Shown here in pieces: positions 46,414-57,410 of a DNA stretch of 64,000 bases (positions are counted from its first letter, which is position 1; each line of letters starts with the position of its first letter). A program made the position numbers and the translations under genes. Origin of the DNA: Paraphaeosphaeria minitans (lineage: Eukaryota; Ascomycota; Dothideomycetes; Pleosporales; Didymosphaeriaceae); contig WJXW01000002.1 of NCBI GenBank assembly GCA_015832175.1, positions 2,852,001 to 2,916,000 of the forward strand, in the 5' to 3' direction. The notes below the pieces were generated by a model that was given only the letters and a program-made list of their open reading frames with translations, did no database searches and had not been told where the DNA came from.

Positions 46414-48001
46414 CTACAACACATAGCGGAAATCCTTATTCTCAAACTCAGTCTTGTCCCTCATGCCCTCTTCCTCACTCTTTTCCCTATCCTGCGGGCC
46501 ATACCTTTGATCCCTTCTCTTGTTAATCAACCACATGTACAGCAGCAATCCAAGATGACACCCAGTCTTGATACTGTACCCCACCAGCAACCCAATCGTC
46601 GCGCTCTCGTACTGCGGTGCCTGCTTCGGTTCGACCACAAACGGACCCACGAAGTTGCCCCAGCAGTACGCGGTGAAGACGAGCGCGGAAGCCAGCGAGC
46701 GGTGGGTGTAACCTGCCATGTTGGATGAGATGGTGGTCAGGGAGACGGTGAAGCCGACGGATTGCGCGTTCACGAGCCAGAAGGAGACCAGGCGGCCCCA
46801 GGTGTTGTGGCGAGGGAGGTAGGCCATGCAGGCTGCGGCGACGGTGCAGATTATGTTGGCGGCGGTGGAGGTGAGGAGGCGCGCTGGGAGATCGTTAGTG
46901 GAAGCCCGAGAGGTTGGCCAACGTGGATGGAGACTTACAATTCGGCACGTTGAGGATGATGATGCCGCCGATGAAGAGGGAGACGATCTGTATGGCGTCT
47001 CCTACGGATTTGAGCTCCGTCGTTCGTGTCGTGGTGAAGCCCATGTCTCGGATGATGACGGTGGAGAAGGAGTTCACTACACCATTTGGGATCGCAGCGG
47101 CGAATACACTGACGAAAAGGAGTATGGTCTTGGGGTCCAGGAACCCAGCGTACACCTGCTTCTTGTCGAAGTGTGTGTTCTTGATGCCAACCTGGTTGCC
47201 GGCTACCCGCTTCACGGCGAGCAGGCGCTCGCGGTGGGTAAGGAAACGGGCGTTGGAGGGCGCATCGGCCATGAAGAACCAGATGATGACAGCCCAGAAG
47301 CAAGTCACACCCCCGAGGACGTAAAAGATCAGTTCCCACCTCTCGGGCGAGAAGTCCACCGGGAGCGTGGAAATGCCCATGGAAATGTAAGACCCTACGA
47401 TACCGCCCCAGCCGAGCGAAGAGTACCAGATGCACTGTCGGAGAGGAATCTCCCGCCTCGTGTACCAGAATCCCGTCATCAACGTCAAGCCTGGCGTGAC
47501 TGCAGCTTCGACCATCCCCATGAAGAACCGCACAGCCAAAGCGCCGCTGTACGTTCGCGCTTGTGTCATGATGAGGACTGTGAAGCCCCAGAGCAGAATA
47601 CTGATAGACAGTACTTTCTGCGCCGGGAACCTTCCAATCAACCAACCGCAAGGATACTGTCCGAAGAAGTACCCTGCGTACACCATCGCGGAGAGGTAGT
47701 TGAACTGCGTCCCTTTCAGACCGAGCGCCTTCTGGTAGCCGAATAGATTTGCGTAGTTGAGAGAGGTCTTGTCCATGAATTGGAGTGCCTGTGTGATGAG
47801 GAACATTGGTAGGATGATGAGGTCAATCTTCCAACGTAACCGCGTCATCTCTTTGTCGGATCCCGTGATGTCTTGCGCTTCGAGGTACTCTTGGTAACCA
47901 ACAGCATGAGAGACTGAGACTGATTCTTGCGCCTCGATGGCTTTGATGGAAGGCATGTTGTCCTGGAGCTCGACCTCTGACTTGGCGATGTCGTTGGTCA
48001 T
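46414..48001 (-). CDS. MFS transporter, Dal5/allantoate-permease (anion:cation symporter) family (2 exons, 510 aa)
   Basis: Exon 1 (46939-48001) and exon 2 (46414-46883) join through a 55-bp intron (GTAAGT donor, CCACTAAC branch, CCCAG acceptor). The N-terminus is cytosolic and acidic; the membrane part starts at about residue 55 (RLRWKIDLIILPMFLITQAL). Family markers are FMDKTSLNYANLFG, YPCGWLIGRFPAQKVLSI, ARTYSGALAVRFFMGMVEAAVTPG with FWYTRREIPLRQ, and the late helices AGYTHRSLASALVFTAYCWGN. The C-terminal tail is charged (INKRRDQRYGPQDREKSEEE). Members import allantoate, nicotinate, biotin, pantothenate or other organic anions with protons at the plasma membrane. Substrate cannot be told from sequence. 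It diverges from the dienelactone hydrolase gene, so a shared promoter and a linked substrate are plausible. Confidence 0.92.
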
Positions 48002-48515
48002 CTTGTAAACTTTGCAGGCCCGATGAGGGACTGGAGAGATGAGGTACTTTGCACAGGCTTCTCGAAGCAGCGGCCCAGCTGTGAGGATCGCAAGGGTTTT
48101 TCTCAGGGCCGTGCCGTGGAGATCAGCGAAGGCATGCCCACTCTATGTACCAGAAACCATACGCGCGGCGCCATCACAGACCATCTCCATCTTGATAGTC
48201 ACCCCCAGACGGGGTGCGCGAAGCCGGAGACACATGATCGGCTGACTGTTTCCACGGCGAACTTCCGTGGCGAGTTGCCGTGTGAAGGTGGGTATGGTGG
48301 GGCCCCGCTCCTCTCCTACTCGGGGCGGAAATAATCGAGTGTGAGAAGGAGAATAGCGCAAAGGTAGCATGGACACCAGTGGCTGCAACACTTACCCATC
48401 CCAGCAGTAACACGGAGGCGATTAAATGCACCATCTGCTCATAGTTTCGCAGCATTAGGCCCTACTCTGTTTTCGATCAATTCACTATCTTCAGAACTCC
48501 ACCGTGCGAGCAACA
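48002..48515. promoter_or_regulatory. divergent promoter region, transporter / dienelactone hydrolase
   Basis: A 514-bp gap between two start codons pointing away from each other. Co-regulation of transporter and hydrolase, perhaps by the Zn2Cys6 factor nearby, is inferred from layout only; I did not find a clear paired CGG site. Confidence 0.4.
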
Positions 48516-49513
48516 ATGAATCCTCCTGCGGAACGAATCGTGACCGCGAAAGATACCGCGGGCGAATACCTGGCGAAGCCAAGCGGAGCCTGTTGTCTCA
48601 AAGGTACAATCCACGAAGGGGATCCTCGTGGAACTTGGGAGACCATCGCAGACGTCGAGACCTATATCTCTGTCCCACCGAAGTCAAAAGCCAACGGTCA
48701 TGTTCTTCTGTACTTTCCTGATGTCTGGGGGATGTTTCCGAACGGACTGCTGGTGATGGATGCCTTCGCGGATGCGGGTTACATTGTGTTGGGCTTGGAC
48801 TATTTCCGTGGGGTACATCTTCCTCTGCTATCGCAACTGACCAACTCCGACAGCGCAACTACTGACACCAGAGTAGGATCCAGTCTGGAAACACCGCAAA
48901 AACCGGAATGACCACAGCGATCCGAACTTCGACTACGAGGCCTGGAAAAGGAAGCACATAGCTTTCGCTGATGCTGCTGTCCCCAAGTGGGTCTCAGCGG
49001 TGGCTGAACGCTACCGCAAAGAGAGTTCGGACAGAAAGTTTGCCTGCGTGGGTTACTGTTTTGGAGCTCCTTACGTTTGCGATGAGCTGGCAAAAGACAC
49101 AGTTACTGCAGGCGCCTTTGCGCATCCTGCTTTTTTGAAAGAGCACCATTTCCGGCAGCTCGAGAGTAAGTCCTCGATTCGTGTATAGCAGTTGCCACGC
49201 CCTGATAGCTGACCCTCACAGATCCTCTGTTTTTGTCTTGTGCGGAAAAAGATCATACTTTTGACGTTCCTTCAAGAAGACGAGCGATTGACATCCTTCA
49301 AGAAGATAAGAAAATCTACCATTACCAAGAGTTTGCGGGTGTTGAACATGGGTTCGCTTTGCGTGGCGACCCAAACGACCCTTATCAACGTAAGTCATCC
49401 CTCAATGCATTCTTGACCGACAACTGAGTATTGGTCAATGTGTAGGATGGGTAAAAGAACAAAGTCTTGTAGGTATCGTTGGATGGTTCGATCACTGGTT
49501 GTCTCAGAAATGA
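48516..49513 (+). CDS. dienelactone hydrolase family protein (4 exons, 273 aa)
   Basis: Exons 48516-48812, 48877-49165, 49222-49389 and 49446-49513 join in frame; introns are 64, 56 and 56 bp. The alpha/beta-hydrolase fold is shown by VLLYFPDVWGMFPNGLLVMD (about residue 55) and LGLDYFRGDPVWKHRKN across junction 1. The Cys nucleophile motif is GYCFGAPYV (about 160), the acid is in SCAEKDHTFDVP and the His in GVEHGFALRGD. The trailing exon gives WVKEQSLVGIVGWFDHWL. Bacterial members hydrolyse dienelactone in chlorocatechol breakdown. Fungal homologues are many and act on diverse esters or lactones. The nucleophile motif lacks the usual second Gly (GYCFGG in many relatives), which is a minor change. 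Probably cytosolic. Confidence 0.92.
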
Positions 49514-50003
49514 AAGATGTTTAGTTAAGGCGTACGGGTCAATAGCCGCCCTCACTCATAGTAGGGCCACCAATACAGTCATCACTAAATTGAGATCTCG
49601 AGAGCGTTGAACATGGAATCCAAGATAACTGCATATATTCATTCCATATGCGATATACGTTGCTTATCATATGTTTCTGGAATTCGTTCTGGAGTGCCGT
49701 GCAATGAGGCCGCACTCTGAATTGAACGAGTATAAGCTCGGCACAAGATTGCGACGAACGGAGCAAGTGACGACCCCACAAACGCAAAGATGTTCTGTGG
49801 GGTAGGGTGCGGTCTCATATTAGCGGTCTTTCGGGCAATTTCCGTGGTCTGCGCCCGGCGTGACGCAGTAGACGCTCGGTATAGCGAAATATAGAAGCTT
49901 CAGTGAGGACTTATTTATAGACTTGATCTACTTCAAAATCTTCCTTGGCCATTCATTTGAAGCAATATACGTTCAATTCGAGTGACCGTCGGAACTAGCA
50001 GTC
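49514..50003. other. intergenic region, 0.49 kb
   Basis: Promoter of the short-chain dehydrogenase. A TATA-like TATTTATA lies at 49912-49919, 85 bp before the ATG; otherwise nothing is seen. Confidence 0.4.
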
Positions 50004-51163
50004 ATGCCACCGCCAAGAGCATTAGACTTCACTGGAGATGTTGCAATTGTCACGGGTACGTTGAGGGAGCCTGATCAATAGGATGTTGCTGATAATGTGT
50101 CTCCTAGGTGCTGGGTCGCGAATGGACGGTGAAATTGGCAACGGTCGGGCGGCTGCGATCTTATTGGCACGTCACGGGGCCAAGGTGGCTTTAGTCGACT
50201 TCAATGTTGACTGGGCGAAAGAAACGAAAAGGATGATCGACGAAGAAGGTGGCGTCTCCGAGGTCTTTCAGACAGATGTGACTCAGGAGGATTCGTGCAA
50301 AGCTGCCGTCGAGAAGACTGTCGAGCTTTTCGGCGCAGTGCACATTTTGGTCAACATTGGTGAGTTCTGGTCCATCTCTGTTAGATTGAAATTCCAAATC
50401 GGTCAGCTAACAATGCTATCTTAATACAGTTGGGGTGGGTGGCGCGATGGGAGACGCAACAGTCGTGAACCTGGACGCATGGGAACGCGACTTTCGCATC
50501 AACGTTACTAGCATGATGCTGATGAGCCGTTTCGCTATACATGAGATGCGGAAGCAAGGACGGGGCTCAATCGTCAACATGTCATCTGTTAGCGGCTGTA
50601 AGTCTCATTCAAATCCTCTCCAATAAGAAAACCACAGAATACATTCCGACGAAATAATCGATTGTAGTGCTGGGCGGCAATCCAAGTCTGCTGTATCCGA
50701 CCACAAAGGGAGCGATCATACAAATGACGCGAGCAATGGCTGCACAGCATGGACAAGAGAACATCCGTGTAAACTGTGTGTGTCCCGGCATGGTTTATAC
50801 ACCCATGACTCGCGGACGCAGGATGACAGACGAGATGAGGCAGGCTCGTATCAATCAAAACTTGATGAGAAAAGAGGGCACGGGATGGGATGTAGGCCAT
50901 GGTATGTTCCCACTCGTTCAAATTCAAAGTCACACAGCGATTGATACTGGTGTTCCAGCGATTCTGTTTCTGTCGAGCAAAGAGGCGGGCTGGATAACTG
51001 GCCTCATAATGCCCGTCGATGGTGGTGTAAGTCGGAACACAGCCAAAGACAAAGACTTGAGGGAAAAGCTGACCAGAACCCATAGACGACGGCAGGAATT
51101 GCAAATAGACCGGCATTGAAACCTGATACGTTAGCCGAGGCCACGACAGGTGTCCAGAATTAG
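50004..51163 (+). CDS. short-chain dehydrogenase/reductase (6 exons, 283 aa)
   Basis: Exons 50004-50055, 50108-50359, 50430-50597, 50668-50901, 50959-51026 and 51086-51163 join in frame. All donors are GTRNGT-like and the last is a perfect GTAAGT. The nucleotide-binding motif TGAGSRMDGEIGNGRA is a slightly lengthened form of TGxxxGxG. It is followed by VALVDFN, suggesting NAD(H) preference. Catalytic residues are Ser in NMSSVSG and Tyr/Lys in YPTTKGA. The C-terminus reads IMPVDGGTTAGIANRPALKP when the last intron is removed, the usual ending of this SDR group. If that intron is retained, the frame stays open to a stop at 51117-51119 with a different, basic tail. The substrate is unknown. It is convergent with the Zn2Cys6 gene, stops 150 bp apart. 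Confidence 0.92.
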
Positions 51164-51313
51164 GACCTATATGTCAGATAGACATAAGACGTATTATAGA
51201 TATTTTTGTGACAAAGTGAAGTTGATGTTCTCCCAAGAGAGTCAGCGCACTGTTATGATTCTACAGCCGTGTAAAATATAAAGAAACAAGAGAGTGGAAT
51301 GACCTCAAAGCAT

Positions 51314-53651
51314 TCAGATAGACAGGCCAATGTCTCCATTATCCATCTGAATTTCCGGAAAACAGTCCAATGGTGCCATAGGGTTCAGAATGTGGCCGTT
51401 AAAATATGGATACATACTGAAGTCGAACTGCGGCTCCAAACCCAGATACGGAAACGCGGGTATATACGGATTGACCGATGCTCCTCTTGTAGCTGCTGAT
51501 AGCCTTGTGCTGCTGTACGAGTTGTTCAGATCTCTCGACGGTAAGTTCTCTTGTTGAAGTGGCTCGCGACTGAGACCCTTGATGATGATTTTCAGGCTTC
51601 GTTCGAGCAAGGGACAACGACGTGTTCCAGACTGGAGCGCGCGAATGAAGGTCCGGAGGACTGAATGGGTTGCGCCCTGACCTCTACTCTTGGCATCTTC
51701 AAGTACAGCTGAAGCGCCCGTATAGATGCAGTATCCCATAAGATAGGTGATTTTCTCCAGTCCAAATGTCGACTCAAGGAGAAGGACCAACTTTTCGATT
51801 CCTTCCGCTGCCGAAATACATACTTGGTAATGTGAAGGGACTGACCAAAAAGGACGGTACGCCAATATCATAGTTGTATAATAAAGCATGCTGGGAACCG
51901 TTTAGCCATGTTGTCATGTACAAAATCGAATGATGTGAAAGGCTTGTCAACGCTTACTTTTGCGAGATGATGTGTGGCGGGGGACACACTGACGGAAGAT
52001 TCTCCGGATCGTATCGCAGATGAGCCGGAAGTTCTACTCGCCAGATATCAAGGCGCATCTTGATGCTTCGTAGGGCGGTTTCGGTGATTGTACGGCTCTT
52101 GGGAGAGTAGAGTTGAAGTATGATGTCGTTAATTATGATCGAGAGTTTGCAGGAATTCGCGAAACACGAAACAACATGGCTCTTGCTGTCTGGATATTGG
52201 TTCTGTGCTAATCTTGTGAGGTTGAGCAAATCGTCATGATGGGGCGACCACTCTTCAAGTTCCATTGCATCATCAATTACTAGGAGATGGCAACATTAGT
52301 TGAGTGAATCTGAAGAACAATAAAAGAGTAACATGCCAATGTCGTGGGTGCTATGGTGCGGCAGCTCCGTGATAGCAGGTAGTCGTCCGGCATATAAGCT
52401 TGTCGCCCTGGAGGAATATGGTCAGCCTTAGTCTTGCTACTAAATTCATCGTAGGCTTACTTGTCCCAGAAATAACAACTCCAAAACAATCTTTTCCTGA
52501 TCTCAAGATCAACAGGCCCCAGACCTCTAACATTGGGCCCTATGTATTCCAAGCCGAGATCGCTCGCCATGCGGAAAGCGATGCCGCTATAATTCCAGGC
52601 TTGTGACATCGAACCGTGCGCGAGCTCTCTCGCGCTGAGCTGTAAAAGCGCTTGCACTGTAGGTATGGAGCTGGGCTGTTGTATGGCTGTCCCCAACAGA
52701 TGACGCACGCGTGACAGCAAGATATTGGCATAGTTCCCCTCCACATATTTTGCGGCATGCGCACACATGACAGTTAGAAGAAACTCCGAGTAGTAACGAC
52801 CGCTTGTAGCCATGTCACGGATGAACGCAGGGCGATAAACGTACATGAACATAGGCGATACCCATATCCAATTCATATGCAGAAGCTTAGCAACAATAGG
52901 GCGTGGGATTCCGGTTTGCAGTGATGCGTTGCCCAGAGCATATTCCTCCCATATCTTCGATTCTTGGGCGTGTTCCACCAGAGCGGACAGAACGTCTAAT
53001 TTTGAGGAAGATTTAGGTGAAGCAGATGATGATTCGCCAAGTGGAACTTCCAGTTGCAGCTGAGGCGGATCGTGCACTGCCGACGTGGGTCCGTAGTAAC
53101 GAATCTCGCCATTTTTATCAACACTCAGGTCGGGCGGAACATCATCGGTTGATACTTCTGATTCGGGCATTGGTGTTTCTGCATGATGGCTTCCTGTCTG
53201 TAACATGGGCGGCGCCCTAACTGGAATTTGTGCTCCCGAACCCGAAGGGTCCTCGCGGTCTTGATGAGAGGATTCCTGATTACTATGGTCATCTTTGCAG
53301 GGCGAATGGGCGCTATGGGAACGAAGGTCCGCAATGGTTTGTTCGGCTTCCTGCAATCGCTCCATCATGGCCATCACTTGCGACATAGGCGGGGCTTTAT
53401 CGTAGCGACAATTGTCATCGTATATTTCGCATGTCTTGCAGCGTGGAAACCCACCACCACATCGCACCTGACGAAATCGTCAATGTGAAGAGCATCATAC
53501 GCGATCCAAGGAGAGACGCTACCTTGCGAATCCTGCAATTTGCGCAAGTCAGGCCTCTGTACTGACGCTTTTCTCGACGGGATTTCGAAATCCTAGGTCC
53601 AGTTTCATTGAGCGGAGCCCGTGTTGGGGCAGGATTTTGCCTTGAGCTCAT
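51314..53651 (-). CDS. Zn2Cys6 transcription factor with fungal-specific domain (5 exons, 701 aa)
   Basis: Exons 53523-53651, 52461-53467, 52337-52407, 51959-52280 and 51314-51890 (minus strand) join in frame to 701 residues. The binuclear cluster spans junction 1: CANCRIRKVRCGGGFPRCKTC plus a later Cys (about residues 36-63). A linker with MAMMERLQEAEQTIADLRSH is a likely coiled-coil dimerisation helix. The fungal-specific regulatory domain (about 185-560) has FIRDMATSGRYYSEFLL, FWSCYFWDKATSLYAGRLP and NMLYYTTMILAYRPFW. Intron 3 begins GCATGT rather than GT, apparently a GC-AG intron, since only this choice joins HSTHDI to the next exon in frame. It probably regulates the neighbouring transporter, hydrolase and dehydrogenase genes; this is inferred from position only. 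Confidence 0.9.
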
Positions 53652-53899
53652 GCGGCCCGCCTTGATGATTCTTTTGAAATCTCGTGAACGAGAACCAGTA
53701 CACCATACAAATTCAGCGAGTCCAATGCGTCGCGCTTGATGATCCCTTTCCCCGTGTTACTACGCGAGTAAGGTTAAGACAATGCATGGCCATGACTCAT
53801 GAGGCTCTCGGTCATCATCCGCGGCGAGAATCCGGTGAGGGGTAACAGAAGAACTGGCCGAATAATGTAGCTATGAACCTTGATCGGGTTGCCCTGATG

Positions 53900-54786
53900 A
53901 GCTTTTCAGATGATGTCGACACAGTCGCTCTTTGCAACACTGAACGGAAACCCAACAATCTCCGCATCGATGATATGCAGTGTCGCCTCCAGGGATCCAT
54001 TTCCTAAGATGGCATCAAAGACTTCAGTAGCTTGCCGCATAGACCTTCTTTCTCAAGGAATGCCTCCATTGAGGCAACCAGGCTATCTTCGCCCCTGTGG
54101 GAAATCACCCACCCGGGTTGGCATGTTAGGCGAGTACCGCATAAACTACCAAATTCTTCGCGAATTCTTCGGCCCGACCGGCGATGCCAATGGTGGGCCC
54201 GATGCCGGACAGACGCGCAAACTTCGCAGCGCAAGCTCCACAAGTCGATGTAGCCCCATAGATTAGGAGGGGCTCTCTTTCCATGAATTTTTCTACTGGC
54301 AGGGGGTCTCTTGAATGAACGGCAGCGGTAATTCTAGACCAACGAAGAGTCCGAGCGCCGGGGTATGCGATGCGCGGGGTATTGTCGCAGCCTCCGCGGA
54401 CAGAGTCTCAAGTATGTGCAGCGTCATATATTCTGGTGCAACTGTGTACTCTGCGAAGCTTCCGTGGGGGTGACCTGAACGGTGATAAGCTGCTACTCAG
54501 TCACCGACTCTGAAAACCTTCACGAGAGCTCCAGTAGCGTGAACGAAAACCAGCCATATCGTCGCCGCTGTTGTGAGGATGACCATTCTGCATTTGTCAA
54601 CACAAAATTTCGAGAAAAGACTGGAAATTCTGTGCAAGAGTCCCACCAATTCGGCATTTCCCAATCTTTGGGATTGGTGCCGGTCGCTACAGCTTTTACA
54701 ACTACCTCAGCATCTTAAGGAATAGGGATTGGTGATTCGATGATCTCAACGGCCTCGATCGAGGGCTGAACAATGGCTTCCTACAT
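53900..54786 (-). pseudogene. decayed medium-chain (zinc-type) reductase gene
   Basis: From an ATG at 54786 the minus strand shows, scattered over all three frames, the ordered motifs of fungal medium-chain quinone/enoyl-type reductases: EAIVQPSIEAVEI, EVVVKAVATGTNPKDW, NSGDDMAG, VKVFRVGD and VAAYH, HGSFAEYTVAPEYMTLHI, AATIP, and LLIYGATSTCGACAAKFARLSG (cofactor site; near 54200-54270). Stops fall at codon 2 (54781-54783), at 54715-54717 and at 54497-54499; the last sits between VGD and VAA, where CGA became TGA. At least two frameshifts are needed. The end is uncertain, possibly further left. It lies just upstream of the Zn2Cys6 gene and may be a lost member of that cluster. Confidence 0.82.
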
Positions 54787-55334
54787 GCCCGTAAAGATTT
54801 GAATTTGGGATTTGGTACAAACCTAGAATTCTGCAGGTACGTATAACGGCGGGGTTTGGAGGACATGGGACGCTGCTTCAAATGCATCGTAAGAGCAGCC
54901 CAATGGTGACTTGTTCCACGGAGCTCCGGTTCTACGCTGGGTCGTATTAGGTTGAGTTTGCTTTGCAAGTGATTGGCGTCAGCTTTTGGTTCTATGCTTA
55001 TTTCGCTGAGAGCTGTTGCTATACATGGAGGTCGTTCGAGGTGGCAAATGCAAGCAAGGTCGTGTATGCCTTTTGGGGGCAGGTACGCTAGTCTCTCGAG
55101 AAGGAATATCCGCGGACGTCCGCTTTCCACCCAGACCCCCGATGAATCTTGTCTCTAAACAACATGCCCTCGCTCCCACCTCCTCGAAATCCACAAACGT
55201 AGGACACGGCCGGATCCTGTATCGTGCGAAATTTGTTGCACGAAGAAACTTAAATGCAGCCGCGTCCAGCCATGCTCGAACTATTCTGCTCGAGGCATCG
55301 CCTGCAGGTTCATCGTGCCTCAATCTAAAGTAAT

Positions 55335-55855
55335 ATGAGCAGCTCAGGGCGACCCTTTACTTTTGTCCCGGATTGAGCGACTGGGTCAGTTGTCTCCAGC
55401 TTACTGTAGCAACTGCGAGCGGACAATGGACTTACAAATACTCCATCCGCGACGAGAAAGAACACCGGCTTCACGCTCTGCGGCAACAACGGCACCGTCA
55501 AGACCGAGGTTGGCGCCGTCGAGAGCCTGCCGTTCGCCGTTGAGATCTTCGGCGACAGCAAGTACCGCTTCAACTTGATCGAGGCTACAGGCAAGGGCGC
55601 TGAAGTCGGCCTCCGGTTGTATCGCGAGACGGGACCTGCTGTGGGATTGACGGGCAAAGGCGACGTGCCTACTTCCACGCTGATGGGAATGGAGCGGAGG
55701 ACTTTGCGTGCCAGGAGGTTGGCGCCTTTGCGATTATCATCTCGTAGAAAAAGAGAGGGAACGAATAAGGAAACGGCGTATCAGCTTGAACAGTTACTGC
55801 CACACGTAATGGATAATGTCTCCTGTTATGCTAGTTCTTGCTGCTATGTGATGTG
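55335..55855 (+). pseudogene. unrecognised gene fragment, probably frameshifted
   Basis: From ATG 55335 a frame is broken by TGA (55374-55376) and TAG (55407-55409), then open to 55855. The stretch after the stops reads like real protein: RKNTGFTLCGNNGTVKTEVG, ESLPFAVEIFGDSKYRFNLI, GAEVGLRLYRETG. After GDVPTST the frame turns into a basic, unnatural tail, while the next frame offers GNGAEDFACQEVGAFAIIIS and a stop, so a one-base indel is likely near 55680. The two upstream stops could instead lie in an intron. I do not recognise the family. Confidence 0.4.
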
Positions 55856-56186
55856 ACGTGACCGGTGAGGCCAGGCCTCAACGTGATTTAGATCCGTGTG
55901 AGGATCCAGTCTTGTGTGTCTTGCGTGTCTTGCAGCCTTCAGGCCATCCCAAATGGTTCGAACTAATATTAGTTTCGACGCCCCGGCTAGAAACCGACGG
56001 GACGATGTCATCCATACAACGACACTGCAATTGTCTCATGACACTTGGTAGAGCAGGTCAAATACGCATGTTGGCAAACTCACGTCGTAAACGTAGCCAT
56101 AAGCGGTGGCTCAGGCCCCAAAGGTGGTACCCGCAGGACTTCTTGGAGAGAGGTGCATTTTCTTGGGACGTGAAGATGATTTCCGC
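55856..56186. other. intergenic region, 0.33 kb
   Basis: 3' flank of MFAP1; nothing recognised. Confidence 0.45.
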
Positions 56187-57410
56187 TCAATCTCGGTCGT
56201 CCACCCTGGGTCGCTTGCTTTCGCGGTCAGTGTCCTCGCCAAATCGTTTCCTCTCGCCCAGTGGACGTGCGTTCGCTCCCGTTGCGCCTTCGTCTCGATC
56301 CCTGCCACTGTAGCCGTCTGAGCGGAAGCGTTCATCCAGGTCGTATTCGCCCTTATCTCTCGGCCTTCTCGTGTCACCAAAGTCGCCCCATTTGCCAGTG
56401 TCTTCAGTTTTCATGTCTCTGTATCTTGTCCTGCCCTTCTTACCCAGCTTTGTCATATCACGGATCTGCATGTACTCAGGTAGCACCTGGCGATCTGTCT
56501 GGTCCTCGAACCGCGCCCCCATGAGATTACGCTTGTCAAGCCCCAGCTCTGCGAGATCTTCCTGGAAGAATGCGCCCTTGTGAAAGTACTTTTGCATGAA
56601 CTGCATCTGCCCACGATCCCCACGCTCTTCCTTTTGCTTCTCGAGATATTCACGGTCCTCGGCATCTCTCTCCGCCTCGGTAAGGTTCCGCCGCCGTTCG
56701 ATCTCTGCGCGCTCTGCTTCGGCTTCTTCGATGGCGAGACGCTCGCGCTTGATGCGCTTGAACTCGCGCAGTCTCCACGCAGCGTATTCCGCCTCGGGGT
56801 CCAAGTTGTCAGTGTCATCAACGGCATTGATGTCAGCTTCCTCCACATCATCGTCCCAGTCTTTCTTTCCTGCTGCCTTTGCCGCTGCGCGCTGTTCGAT
56901 CTGTTCTTGGACGAGCGCCCTCGTCTGCTCTTGCCGCCGCTGTTCCTCTTCGGCTGCTATTTCCTCGGCCGTCTTCACGTGCGTAGCTACCTTATCCCGC
57001 TGGCCTTTTTTCAGAAAGACAGGTCGCATCAGCTTTTTCGGTGGTTCCTCCTCACTGCTTGGTTCGTCATCCGAGCTTTCCTCGTCGCTGCCGCTTTCGC
57101 TGCCGCTTCCGCTGTCTTCGTCTGCCTCCTCTCCCTCGCTCTCCGTCTCAAATTCGTCCTCGAGATGCTTGAGGTCTTCTTTAGGCTTCTTTCGCGCTGC
57201 GAGCTGTGACTTGAGCGCCGACTTGGGGAACGAGGAGGCGACAGGAGCTGGTTTTGGCTTTATGGAAGGCTTCGGTTTCTGCTCCTCTTGCTCCGATTCG
57301 GATTCATCGCTGCTGTCGCGTTCTGCTACCTCGGCGGCGGATGGCTTTCCGGCGAAGTGGCGCGTGCGCACTGGCTGCGCCGTGAGTTTCTTTGCTCTCG
57401 GCGGCGGCAT
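56187..57410 (-). CDS. microfibrillar-associated protein 1 (MFAP1) homologue, splicing factor (407 aa)
   Basis: A single exon; ATG 57410 (MPPPRAKKLTAQPVRTRHFAGK) is chosen because the upstream extension has only a TTG start. The N-terminal third alternates basic and acidic low-complexity runs (SDESESEQEEQKPKP, GSGSESGSDEESSDDEPSSE). The MFAP1 domain covers about residues 130-350: PKKLMRPVFLKKGQRDK, EYAAWRLREFKRIKRERL and the highly conserved core MQFMQKYFHKGAFFQEDL and KRNLMGARFEDQTD. The C-terminus is Arg/Asp-rich (RESKRPRVDDRD). In animals and fungi MFAP1 is a nuclear spliceosome component that works with Prp38. The name comes from an early misassignment to microfibrils. The length and the single exon are usual. 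Confidence 0.94.
   Translation of the reverse strand: MPPPRAKKLTAQPVRTRHFAGKPSAAEVAERDSSDESESEQEEQKPKPSIKPKPAPVASSFPKSALKSQLAARKKPKEDLKHLEDEFETESEGEEADEDSGSGSESGSDEESSDDEPSSEEEPPKKLMRPVFLKKGQRDKVATHVKTAEEIAAEEEQRRQEQTRALVQEQIEQRAAAKAAGKKDWDDDVEEADINAVDDTDNLDPEAEYAAWRLREFKRIKRERLAIEEAEAERAEIERRRNLTEAERDAEDREYLEKQKEERGDRGQMQFMQKYFHKGAFFQEDLAELGLDKRNLMGARFEDQTDRQVLPEYMQIRDMTKLGKKGRTRYRDMKTEDTGKWGDFGDTRRPRDKGEYDLDERFRSDGYSGRDRDEGATGANARPLGERKRFGEDTDRESKRPRVDDRD

Noticed and set aside
46826..47746. 306-codon plus-strand frame over the transporter gene
   Set aside because: Antisense to the Dal5-type transporter, with unnatural charged composition; no independent support.
54702..55323. overlapping minus-strand frames of 114-142 codons
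   Set aside because: Basic, low-information sequences without domains, partly overlapping the reductase pseudogene.
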